A stretch of DNA of 59,329 bases from Rhizobium ecuadorense (GTDB taxonomy: Bacteria > Pseudomonadota > Alphaproteobacteria > Rhizobiales > Rhizobiaceae), in the NCBI RefSeq assembly GCF_001187535.1, contig NZ_LFIO01001835.1, positions 1-59,329 on the forward strand, read 5' to 3'. Under the pieces are notes generated by a model that saw only the letters and a list, made by a program, of their open reading frames with translations, did not search any database and was not told where the DNA came from. Positions within the stretch are counted from its first letter, which is position 1, and each line of letters begins with the position of its first letter. This document shows, in pieces, positions 8,745 to 16,110 of this stretch. Both the position numbers and the translations under genes were made by a program.

Positions 8745-8989
8745 AGATTCTCGCTGGCATCCTTCATTGCGATCTTGGCTTTGCTGCCGAGCAGTTTTTC
8801 GAGATTGACGTCTAGCTCCCTGTCGGGATCTATGCCGTCCCAATCGATGGCGACCTGCAGCAGCGCCATGTTCGTCAGGTGCATCAGATTACGCAGCTGA
8901 AGCTTTTCAGCCTCCTCCTTGGCTGCCGACAGCAGCCGGAAGATCCTTGCGTATTCGCTGCCTGTACCTTCGTTGCGTTGTTCAAACAT
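8723..8989 (-). CDS. Small conserved-looking hypothetical protein
   Basis: An 88-residue protein, mostly helical (EYARIFRLLSAAKEEAEKLQLRNLMHLTNMALLQVAIDW), with no signal peptide, membrane segment or Cys. AGGGGC lies upstream of the ATG. The last residues (LILIDRH) and the stop codon are encoded by the GATC array, so the C-terminus may have been rewritten by array expansion. It is 66 bases downstream of the TfuA-like gene on the same strand and may be cotranscribed with that cluster. I do not recognise the family. Confidence 0.6.
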   Translation of the reverse strand: MFEQRNEGTGSEYARIFRLLSAAKEEAEKLQLRNLMHLTNMALLQVAIDWDGIDPDRELDVNLEKLLGSKAKIAMKDASENLILIDRH

Positions 8990-9055
8990 CGGTCCCGCCC
9001 CTTTGGCCGTGAAACCCTACGATTCCATCACCACTGCATCTTTCCGCCGTGACCG

Positions 9056-9799
9056 TTATTCAAGCGTTACAGCAACCGCATTGCGCGTGACTTCGGCGTG
9101 CAGCAGCTCCCAATGCGAGGTTGCGGCAAAGCGCCAGTCACGGTTGACGGGCAGGAATTCGTCCCGGCGCAGCCAATCCAGCACCAGCCGGGCGTCGCTG
9201 CGCTTGCGCTCGACGCGATGCTGGCGGACAGCGGCGAGGATCTGGTCGCGGCGCGGCTTGCGGAAATGGCACTCGTCGACGACCTTGGCATAGGTGCGCT
9301 CGGAAAAATGCAGGAAACGGCCGGCAAGCAGCAGTTTCTTGCGCTCGCCTGACGAGATCTCGCCACCGGCAAAAAGCGCATCAACGGTCGGCTCGAAATC
9401 GACCCAGGGCACCGAAAGCGGCAGCCAGCCGAGCGCCTGCGGCGCATGCACCAGCGCGACGGCTTCGTCGTCGAGCAGCCGCCCGGCCTCGTAATCTTCG
9501 AAGATCGAGCCAAGCCCGACCATGCCGAAGGGCGCGCATTCGGCCGCCCGCAACGCGCCCATGCTGGCGCCGCCGGCAACGGCGACATCATGCTCGAGCG
9601 CGAACAGAATTTCCTTGTGCCAGACCGAGGGCAGGTCGCCGAAATAACCGTCGACGAGGCCGATGGCGGTGGCGCCGTCGTGAACGGCCTTCAGGATGTC
9701 GCCGCAGGCGGCCGGCGGCCGGAAATCGATGCGGGGGGACATGGCTCTCGCCGCCGCGAGATCGCTGCCAAGGCTCGGGCCGACGAACAGCACCTTCAT
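9056..9799 (-). CDS. TfuA-like protein, YcaO partner
   Basis: A 247-residue protein with the TfuA core: an N-terminal MKVLFVGPSLG, then IGLVDGYFGDLPSVWHKEIL, then GGASMGALRAAECAPFGM, all hallmarks of the family named after the trifolitoxin locus of Rhizobium. TfuA proteins accompany YcaO enzymes that install backbone thioamides (thioviridamide-type RiPPs, methanogen methyl-CoM reductase) and are thought to help deliver sulfur. The ATG overlaps the stop of the upstream YcaO gene by four bases, so the two are translationally coupled. The substrate is not known; the 47-residue peptide encoded just upstream is the prime candidate. Confidence 0.88.
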   Translation of the reverse strand: MKVLFVGPSLGSDLAAARAMSPRIDFRPPAACGDILKAVHDGATAIGLVDGYFGDLPSVWHKEILFALEHDVAVAGGASMGALRAAECAPFGMVGLGSIFEDYEAGRLLDDEAVALVHAPQALGWLPLSVPWVDFEPTVDALFAGGEISSGERKKLLLAGRFLHFSERTYAKVVDECHFRKPRRDQILAAVRQHRVERKRSDARLVLDWLRRDEFLPVNRDWRFAATSHWELLHAEVTRNAVAVTLE

Positions 9800-11160
9800 G
9801 ACTGGGCTCCTCTCATCGTGTTGACCGCCCGCATGCCGAGCTGGATGTACTGGCCCGAGATATCGACCTCCAGACCCGGCACGATCACCCTGACGACGGA
9901 GACGGGCAGGACCCGATGCGCAAACGGCACGACGACGATCTGCTCGATGCCGGTTGCCGCCAGCCGGCCGGCAATCTGGCCGATGGTGTCCTGGATCGTC
10001 GCCGCGCGGGGATGGCGGGCCTGGAACGGGCACATCCGGCCGTCGCCCTCGCAGAGCTCGACCACCTGCTGCATCGCCTCGCTCCGGTCGAGCCGCTGAT
10101 AGACGCGCGGCGAGAAATCGTCGCGGCTGCCGGCAATCGCGGTCAGCCGGCTCTGCGCCGCTTCGGTGATGGCGCGCAGCGCGGCGCGCACGGGGTCGGG
10201 ATGGCAGCCGCAGCCGCCGCAGACATGGGCCCAGCGCGCATCGACGCGGTCGGAAAGATTGCCGGGCATGATGACGGCGAGAAAGGCAGGCACGCCGATA
10301 TCGGTGGTCATGTCGAGCAGCAGCAGCCGCATGCCGGCGCGGGTGATCCGATCGGTCATGATATCGATGACCGCATCGCCGAAGCAGGCGGGGTCGATGC
10401 GGCTTTCCTTCAGCCGCTGTGGCGATTTCAGCTGGGTCAGGGCCCAGGCGTCGCGTTCCACCAGCTCGCAAAGCCCATGCAGGACCGCTTCGGACGGCGT
10501 GTTGCCGGAGGCGAGCCCGTCACTCGACTGCTCGAAGCCCGGCGGCCGCTCGCCGCGGTGGTCGAGGCCGACGAGCCACCAGGGCACGAAGACGCTGCTG
10601 CCGGAAAGAATGTCGAGCCCGGAGCACCAGGGAATGAGGCCTGTGCCGATCTCGTCGGGTGCGCAGCGTGCGACATTGTCGAGATCGATCATGGCGGCAT
10701 GTTCGGCCCGGATGCCCTCGACCGTCGCCAGCGTCAGGTCGGCGGGTGGGATTTCGGCGATCCGCGTCTCGATCGCTTCCATGGCGGCCGAGGTCATGGC
10801 GGCGTCATTGTCGATGCCCTTGCCCTGAAAGACCGAGAGCGTATGGCTGTTCGGCCGCGTGGCGAAAGCGACAGGGATGTTCAGGACGTCGAGCGCGGTC
10901 AACAGGCCGACGCGGGTAATGCCGAATTCGCGCAGATGCGGCCTGATGGCTGCAAGGGTCTGCGCCGGCGTGACGGCGCGGTCATGATACTCGCTGACGC
11001 CGGCCGATGATCGTTCGAGGTCATCGGCGAGCGTTTCGAGAGCATTTCCGTTTTTCTTCGGATCACGAAAATGCTCTGTTTCTTTGTTTTCACACAATCC
11101 CGGACGCAAAACCACTTCACACTTTTGCTGGAATTGCTCTAGATCGGCGAAAGCGGACAT
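9796..11160 (-). CDS. YcaO-domain cyclodehydratase/thioamidation enzyme with a repeat-derived N-terminus
   Basis: A 454-residue YcaO enzyme. ATP-binding signatures are visible: S124-x3-E128-x2-E131 (TSAAMEAIE), GLCELVERDAW (E232, E235) and RAITEAAQSR further on. YcaO proteins activate amide carbonyls with ATP to form azolines, amidines or, with TfuA, thioamides. No C-terminal Pro-rich motif of azoline-forming YcaOs is present, which suits the TfuA-linked class. Residues about 7-41 are encoded by a rhizobial palindromic repeat (11039-11142) lying in frame between the ATG and the conserved body. No alternative start exists just after the repeat, so the long form appears real. The start lies 13 bases after the peptide gene's stop. 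Confidence 0.88.
   Translation of the reverse strand: MSAFADLEQFQQKCEVVLRPGLCENKETEHFRDPKKNGNALETLADDLERSSAGVSEYHDRAVTPAQTLAAIRPHLREFGITRVGLLTALDVLNIPVAFATRPNSHTLSVFQGKGIDNDAAMTSAAMEAIETRIAEIPPADLTLATVEGIRAEHAAMIDLDNVARCAPDEIGTGLIPWCSGLDILSGSSVFVPWWLVGLDHRGERPPGFEQSSDGLASGNTPSEAVLHGLCELVERDAWALTQLKSPQRLKESRIDPACFGDAVIDIMTDRITRAGMRLLLLDMTTDIGVPAFLAVIMPGNLSDRVDARWAHVCGGCGCHPDPVRAALRAITEAAQSRLTAIAGSRDDFSPRVYQRLDRSEAMQQVVELCEGDGRMCPFQARHPRAATIQDTIGQIAGRLAATGIEQIVVVPFAHRVLPVSVVRVIVPGLEVDISGQYIQLGMRAVNTMRGAQS
11039..11142 (-). repeat. Rhizobial palindromic repeat element inside the ycaO coding region
   Basis: On the minus strand this segment opens with CTAGAGCAATTCCAGCAAAA and closes with a hairpin whose arms AGAGCATTT and AAATGCTCT pair perfectly. 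I recognise this bipartite pattern as a very common intergenic repeat of Rhizobium genomes; that part is memory, while the hairpin is seen directly. Here it is read through in frame as about 35 residues of the YcaO protein. Confidence 0.7.
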
Positions 11161-11173
11161 ACCAATCTCGCCC

Positions 11174-11317
11174 TTAACGGAACCTCAGCGCGTGCGTCAG
11201 GCTTTCGAGCGCATTGGCGGAAACGTTGAGTTCGTCCTGTTTCATCGCTGCTCTGGCGGCTGCAGAGAAGCGCAGGGACTGGGTCTGAACTGCAGTGCTT
11301 TCAGCATTCGTCTTCAT
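11174..11317 (-). CDS. 47-residue peptide, candidate RiPP precursor for YcaO/TfuA
   Basis: A short ORF encoding 47 residues, beginning MKTNAESTAVQTQSLRFSAA and ending ESLTHALRFR. GGAGA lies about seven bases before the ATG, a proper ribosome-binding site. It has no Cys, two LRF motifs (residues 15-17 and 44-46) and an amphipathic middle containing DELNVSANALESL, similar in style to leader regions recognised by RiPP enzymes. It lies 13 bases upstream of ycaO and 102 bases after the SARP gene, all on the minus strand. Position, size and ribosome-binding site make it the likely substrate, but homology and modification are not shown by the sequence. Confidence 0.65.
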   Translation of the reverse strand: MKTNAESTAVQTQSLRFSAAARAAMKQDELNVSANALESLTHALRFR

Positions 11318-11419
11318 GTTCCATCTCCGATTGGTTGGGCAGCGCGCTGCCGTTAACCATCAGAGGGAAACATTGCCTGCGTCATTTAAGCGTTACAGGC
11401 TTCGTTAAAAGGCGGTCTA
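11318..11419 (-). promoter_or_regulatory. Gap between regulator and precursor peptide genes
   Basis: About 100 bases between the SARP-type gene and the peptide ORF. This is the place for a promoter driving peptide-ycaO-tfuA; I see no terminator hairpin and no confident -35/-10 pair. Confidence 0.35.
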
Positions 11420-13351
11420 TCAGGGAAGACCGGCCAGTTGCAGGCCCATTATCAGCGGTTCGGTAAAGGCGGGATCGCGATCGGGGACGAAATGACGGAT
11501 GTCCTCGCTGCGGAAATCGGGGAAATTTTCCAGAACCGTTCTGGCATAGCTGTGGGCCTTGCCGGTATTGCCCGACATGGCATGCGAGGCGGCGAGCAGG
11601 CGGGCGGTCGCCTGTTTCGTCTTCACCGGTTCCAGCGCGTCGATCGCCTTTTCATACTCTTCGCGCATGAAGTGGATGCCGCCGAGGTTCCAGTAATAAT
11701 AGTCCGGCGGCAGCGGATTGAGCTTGAAGGCTGCACGGCTGAGCTCCAGCGCCCGGTCGAAATCGCCGTCGTGAGAAAGTGCGTCGGAGAAATCGGCGAG
11801 AATATCGGCATCGTTGGGATTGAGATCCTGGGCCTGCTGGAAATATTCGAGGCTTTCGTCGAAGCGGCGCCGATAAAGCGCGACAAAACCGAGCTCGCGA
11901 TAGGCCCGGCCGCTGTTCGGGTCAGACTGCTGTGCCTGCCGGGCGGCGCCGTTCGCCTCGTCGAGCAGGTCGGTGTCGCGCATCCCGCGGATCAGCCATT
12001 CCATGCCGAGTGCCCGCGACACACCGGCATGGGCGGCGGAGAAATGCTCATAACGATTGAGCGAGGATTTGAACCATTTGCGCGCCTGGCGCAGATGCTG
12101 CAGGTCGGTCTGGGCGATCAGCCGCTTGCCTTCCAGGTAAAGGCGATAGGCGGAGGCCGGCGCCTCGCCGATCGGCATCGCCAGTTCGTGGCGCTCGATC
12201 GTGTCGGCGAGCGAGGAGACGATCCGCCGCGTCAGATGCGCGAAGGATTCGCTGATCTTCTGCATCACCAGCGGCAGTTCCAGCGCCCAGATCACTTCGG
12301 ACGTCGTCGTCCGCGTCAGCCGGCAGGTGGCAAAGACGTCCTCGTCGCGGCCCTGGATGGTGACATAAACCGCATAGTCGAAGCTGAGGTCGAGCGGGCC
12401 GGACACGGCACGTGCCGGATCGATCGAGCGGCTGAGGATTTCGAGGCTCGTATGCGCCGCGATCACCTTGAAGCCGCGCTGCTGGCTGAGGCCGATGGTG
12501 ACGTCTTCGAGAAGCGCTCTGCCGACACGCTCCATCAGCGGATCGGTGAAGATGCTTTCCGGCGGCAGGATGATGATGCGCGGCTGGCCGAGCAGATCGC
12601 CAAACACTCCAGGCACAGGCGGGCGCTCCGGCGCGGCTGCCTGTGCCGCCGGAATCAGGCCGAGTTCGCGTGCGAGTGCTGTGGTGCTTTCCTCCGGCTC
12701 GGTGTCGAACTCGTCTTTCAGCTGGCTCTTGCATTTCAGATAGGCCTGGCGGGCCGCAGCCGGATCGTTCATCCTGACATGGGTGCGCATCAGGGCGCGA
12801 TAGGCCGTCTCACTGGCAGGATCGAGTTCCAGCAGGCGCCTGGCAAGCGCGACCTGCTCATCATCGGACCTGTCTTCCGATGTTTCGATCAGCCGCGTCA
12901 GATGGGTCGAGCGCCATTCGTCGATCCGCTGGCGTTCAAAGGTCAGCCAGTCCTCGGCACCCTGCGTCGGCGATTTGGCGCCTTCCAGCAGTTCGCCGTT
13001 CAGCATATCGCTGTCTTCGGGGGCGAGCGGCCCTTTCTGTTTCAGGATATGAACGTCGACCTCCCAGCCATCCGCAAGCCCGATATGGGTTCGGGTCGCG
13101 GCGAGCAGCGGCGGAAGGTCGGCGGGAATGCTCTGCTCGATGCGCGACAGCAGCTGGCGCAGGCTGCCTGCCCGTTTTTCCGGCAGTTCCGACTGCCAGA
13201 GCTGTCGCCTGACGGTTTCGCGGTCGAGTTCGAGATTGGCTTCGGCGGCGAGCATGGCGAGGAGAAAATAAGACTTCTCCGGCAAAGGGAGTTCCCTCCC
13301 CGTTGCCAGCAGCCTCGGTCTTCCGAGCAGGCACAGCCTGTTCTTCGACAT
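11420..13351 (-). CDS. SARP/BTAD-type transcriptional activator with C-terminal TPR repeats
   Basis: About 643 residues from the start MSKNRLCLLG at 13351; a start at 13372 with AGGGG upstream is an alternative. The N-terminus (about 1-90) is an OmpR-like winged helix as in SARP regulators (LCLLGRPRLL, then SLRQLLSRIEQ). A bacterial transcriptional activation domain follows (about 100-235, LARRLLELDPASETAYRALMRTHVRMND). A middle adenylate-cyclase-associated-type region and C-terminal TPR units (YRELGFVALYRRRFDESLEYFQQA) complete it. SARP proteins often switch on biosynthetic clusters. Directly upstream of the peptide/YcaO/TfuA genes on the same strand, it probably regulates them. Confidence 0.82.
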   Translation of the reverse strand: MSKNRLCLLGRPRLLATGRELPLPEKSYFLLAMLAAEANLELDRETVRRQLWQSELPEKRAGSLRQLLSRIEQSIPADLPPLLAATRTHIGLADGWEVDVHILKQKGPLAPEDSDMLNGELLEGAKSPTQGAEDWLTFERQRIDEWRSTHLTRLIETSEDRSDDEQVALARRLLELDPASETAYRALMRTHVRMNDPAAARQAYLKCKSQLKDEFDTEPEESTTALARELGLIPAAQAAAPERPPVPGVFGDLLGQPRIIILPPESIFTDPLMERVGRALLEDVTIGLSQQRGFKVIAAHTSLEILSRSIDPARAVSGPLDLSFDYAVYVTIQGRDEDVFATCRLTRTTTSEVIWALELPLVMQKISESFAHLTRRIVSSLADTIERHELAMPIGEAPASAYRLYLEGKRLIAQTDLQHLRQARKWFKSSLNRYEHFSAAHAGVSRALGMEWLIRGMRDTDLLDEANGAARQAQQSDPNSGRAYRELGFVALYRRRFDESLEYFQQAQDLNPNDADILADFSDALSHDGDFDRALELSRAAFKLNPLPPDYYYWNLGGIHFMREEYEKAIDALEPVKTKQATARLLAASHAMSGNTGKAHSYARTVLENFPDFRSEDIRHFVPDRDPAFTEPLIMGLQLAGLP

Positions 13352-13676
13352 CAGTCCGGATCTCCGTTGCATCCCGGTTCTCACCCCTGAAAGCCATGGC
13401 GCGCAAACGTAGCGGTCGCGGAAACATGTTAGAGCTATAAGAGCGCCGCGCATAGCGGTTTTTGCTATAAAGAGAAGAAGTTTCAGCGAATATTTGCATT
13501 TTCGCGTGCCGCTCGCCGAGAAGATGCTTCGCCAACACTTGCCGATTAAGGTGCTGTGGACCTTCTCCGGCGAGGAGTTGTTTGAGCCGCGGCTGGCCTT
13601 CATAGCCAGCAGAGTAGAACAGGATGATTTTAGGCCGGATCGGAGTAAAATCTGAATCCTGTTCTAAATTAAATAG
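13352..13676. promoter_or_regulatory. Intergenic region between nadC and the SARP gene
   Basis: About 325 bases. The half next to the SARP gene is AT-richer and should hold its promoter. The reading frame stays open upstream of the chosen SARP start, but the extra residues look non-coding. The half next to nadC holds the palindromic repeat at 13615-13666. Confidence 0.5.
13615..13666. repeat. Palindromic repeat element (RIME-like) after nadC
   Basis: Outer arms TAGAACAGGAT and ATCCTGTTCTA and inner arms GATTTTA and TAAAATC pair perfectly, giving a two-step 52-base hairpin. It resembles a dispersed rhizobial intergenic element I know from memory. Lying just beyond the nadC stop, it could also terminate or stabilise the nad transcript. 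Confidence 0.7.
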
Positions 13677-14573
13677 TTAGAGCATCTGCGCAACCCGTTT
13701 CAGGCTTGTTTCCGCCGCGGTCGCCTCGACGAAATCGAGCCCGATGTCCAGTACCGGGGCGCTATGCGTCAGCCAGCCGACGGAAATGAGGTCGACGCCG
13801 GAGGCGGCGATTGCGGCGGCCGTTGCCGGCGTGACCCGGCCGGAGGCCTCGGTGATCGCCCGGCCGGCGACGATGGCGACGGCCTGGCGCAGCTGATCCG
13901 GCGTCATATTGTCGAGCAGAACGGCGTCGACGCCGGTCTCCATCGCTTCGCGCAGCTGGTCGAGCGTGTCCACTTCGACCTCGATCTTCACCATGTGACC
14001 GATGCCGGCGCGTGCCCGGCGGATCGCCTCGGTGACGCCGCCTGCAATGGCGACGTGATTGTCCTTGATCAGCACCGCGTCATGCAGCGCGAACCGGTGG
14101 TTCATGCCGCCGCCGGCCCGCACCGCATATTTCTCCAGCGCTCTCAGCCCCGGCGTCGTCTTGCGGGTGCAGGCGACGGAGGCTTTGGTGCCGCGGATCG
14201 CGGCGGCAATCTCTGCCGTGACCGTCGCAATGCCGGAGAGATGGCCGAGGAAATTCAGCGCAGTGCGCTCAGCCGTCAGCAGGCCGCGTGATGGACCTTC
14301 GATGGTGGCGATCACGTCGCCGGGCTTGACCGCGTCACCGTCCTGGAGATTGCGGCGCATGGTGATACCAGGATCGACGAGGGCGAAGGCGAGTTCGGCC
14401 GCATCGAGACCGGCGATGACGCCCGACTGGCGGGCGGCCATGACGACCGTCGAGCGATGGTCGTGGGGGATGACCGAGGCCGAGGTGATATCGCCGGCAA
14501 GACCGAGATCTTCGAGCAGGGCTGCCCGGACCAAGGGTTCGACGATCAGGCGCGGAAGCGGGACGAGATTCAT
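13677..14573 (-). CDS. nadC: Nicotinate-nucleotide pyrophosphorylase (quinolinate phosphoribosyltransferase)
   Basis: A 298-residue enzyme converting quinolinate and PRPP to nicotinate mononucleotide, the third step of de novo NAD synthesis. Family hallmarks are visible: LLEDLGLAGDIT near the N-terminus, ERTALNFLGHLSGIAT, ACTRKTTPGLRALEKYAVRAGGG, LIKDNH, EVEVDTLDQL and VDAVLLDNM. The ATG at 14573 follows the nadB stop by one base and has AGGAG eight bases upstream; an in-frame start eight codons earlier would overlap nadB. It is the last gene of the nadABC operon. Confidence 0.95.
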   Translation of the reverse strand: MNLVPLPRLIVEPLVRAALLEDLGLAGDITSASVIPHDHRSTVVMAARQSGVIAGLDAAELAFALVDPGITMRRNLQDGDAVKPGDVIATIEGPSRGLLTAERTALNFLGHLSGIATVTAEIAAAIRGTKASVACTRKTTPGLRALEKYAVRAGGGMNHRFALHDAVLIKDNHVAIAGGVTEAIRRARAGIGHMVKIEVEVDTLDQLREAMETGVDAVLLDNMTPDQLRQAVAIVAGRAITEASGRVTPATAAAIAASGVDLISVGWLTHSAPVLDIGLDFVEATAAETSLKRVAQML

Positions 14574-14574
14574 C

Positions 14575-16110
14575 TCAGGCACTCCTGGCAAGGGCATAGG
14601 GCACGCGGGCGATCTCCAGCGCTTCGGAAAGGCGCATGCGGCAGCGCTCGGCAGCGCCGAGCTTCAGCGGAAAATCGGTGCGCGCATGGGCGCCGCGCGA
14701 TTCCATCCGCAGGCTGGCAAAGACGGCGATCAGCAGCGCGACGATAGCGGGATCGGCGGCAGGGCCGTCGCCTTCGGCCAGCGGCAGCAAGGCGGCGATC
14801 GCGCCCTCAACGGCGCCGGCATTGCGCAGCACGCCGAGATGGCGCGAGACGATCGGCCGGACGAGCGATGCATCGGCAGGCGGCGGCAGTCTATCGGCAA
14901 GGATGGTGCCGACAGCGCGCGCCGGCACGGCCGAGATGTCGCGCGCCGCCCGCATGCCCATCACCGCCGCCTCCAGCAGCGAATTGCTGGCAAGCCGGTT
15001 GGCGCCATGCAGGCCGGTCGAAGCCGCTTCGCCGGCGACCCAGAGACCGGCAACCGAGCTGCGGCCGTTCGCATCGGTGGCGACGCCGCCCATGTGATAG
15101 TGAACGGCCGGGCGCACCGGAATGAGGTCGTTCGCCGGATCGATGCCGGCCTCGCCGCAAAGGGCTGCGATGACGGGAAAGCGTGCGGCAAAGCGGCTGC
15201 CGAGTGCCGCGCGGGCATCGAGGAAGACGCGGCCGCCGCGGGCGATTTCGGCGCTGATGGCGCGTGCCACCACATCGCGCGGCGCAAGTTCGGCGCCCGG
15301 GATGCGGGCCATGAAGCGTTCGCCGCGTTCGTTGACCAGCAAGGCCCCCTCGCCGCGCACTGCTTCGCTGACCAGCGCCAAGGGCCGGCGGCGGGAATCG
15401 AGCGCAGTCGGATGGAACTGGACGAATTCCATGTCAGTGAGATCGGCACCGGCTCTTGCCGCGAGCGCGATGCCCTGGCCGAAATTGCCCGTCGGATTGG
15501 TGGTCGCGTCGAAAAGGCCGCCGATGCCGCCGGTGGCGAGCACCAGTTCTGATGTCGGCAGGATGGCGGCGCCATTCACGGTCGCGCAGAGCAGGCCGGC
15601 GACATGCTCGCCCTCCATCAAGATCCGCCGCGCCTCAAAGCCTTCGAGCACGGTGACGGACGGTGTCTGCTTCACCGCCCGCACCAGGGCGGCGACGATC
15701 GCCGCTCCCGAACCATCGCCTTCGGCATGGACGATGCGGCGGCGGCTATGGGCGGCCTCCAGCCCGAGCGAAAGTTCGCCCGCGGCATTGCGGTCGAAAC
15801 GCACGCCGGCTTGCTCCAGCGCTGCGATCGCCGCCGGTGCTTCGGCAATGATGCCGGCGGCAACCGAGGGATCGCAGAGGCCGTCACCGGCGGCGAGCGT
15901 GTCGGCAAGGTGCAGTTCGGCGCTGTCGTCGGCGCCCATGCCGGCGGCGATGCCGCCCTGCGCCCAGGCGCTCGACGTCTCCGTGCCAAGGGCGGCGCGG
16001 GTGACGATGACGGAAGGTTTCGGCGCCAGCGTCAGTGCGGTCATCAGCCCGGCAAGGCCGCTGCCGACGATCACCGTGCGGCCGGCGAGATTGTGGAGAG
16101 CCTCGGTCAT
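14575..16110 (-). CDS. nadB: L-aspartate oxidase
   Basis: A 511-residue FAD enzyme oxidising L-aspartate to iminoaspartate. The N-terminal FAD motif (VIVGSGLAGLMTAL), the SSAWAQGGIAAG substrate-site segment, VQFHPTAL and the MGGVATDANGRSSVAGLWVAGEAA segment define NadB within the fumarate reductase/succinate dehydrogenase flavoprotein family. Its ATG overlaps the nadA stop by four bases and its stop abuts nadC. The length is slightly below that of E. coli NadB and no conserved block appears lost. Confidence 0.95.
   Translation of the reverse strand: MTEALHNLAGRTVIVGSGLAGLMTALTLAPKPSVIVTRAALGTETSSAWAQGGIAAGMGADDSAELHLADTLAAGDGLCDPSVAAGIIAEAPAAIAALEQAGVRFDRNAAGELSLGLEAAHSRRRIVHAEGDGSGAAIVAALVRAVKQTPSVTVLEGFEARRILMEGEHVAGLLCATVNGAAILPTSELVLATGGIGGLFDATTNPTGNFGQGIALAARAGADLTDMEFVQFHPTALDSRRRPLALVSEAVRGEGALLVNERGERFMARIPGAELAPRDVVARAISAEIARGGRVFLDARAALGSRFAARFPVIAALCGEAGIDPANDLIPVRPAVHYHMGGVATDANGRSSVAGLWVAGEAASTGLHGANRLASNSLLEAAVMGMRAARDISAVPARAVGTILADRLPPPADASLVRPIVSRHLGVLRNAGAVEGAIAALLPLAEGDGPAADPAIVALLIAVFASLRMESRGAHARTDFPLKLGAAERCRMRLSEALEIARVPYALARSA

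Noticed and set aside
9056..10471. A 471-codon minus-strand frame containing the TfuA protein
   Set aside because: Only the part from the ATG at 9799 matches TfuA. The first 220 codons are a shifted reading of the YcaO gene.
9057..11400. Shared 11-mer AAGCGTTACAG at the tfuA end and upstream of the peptide gene
   Set aside because: An 11-base match between two places in 59 kb is expected by chance, and one copy is coding sequence of the tfuA C-terminus.
11438..13390. A 650-codon plus-strand frame opposite the SARP gene
   Set aside because: Reverse-strand shadow; its residues have no family resemblance, while the minus strand shows clear BTAD and TPR motifs.
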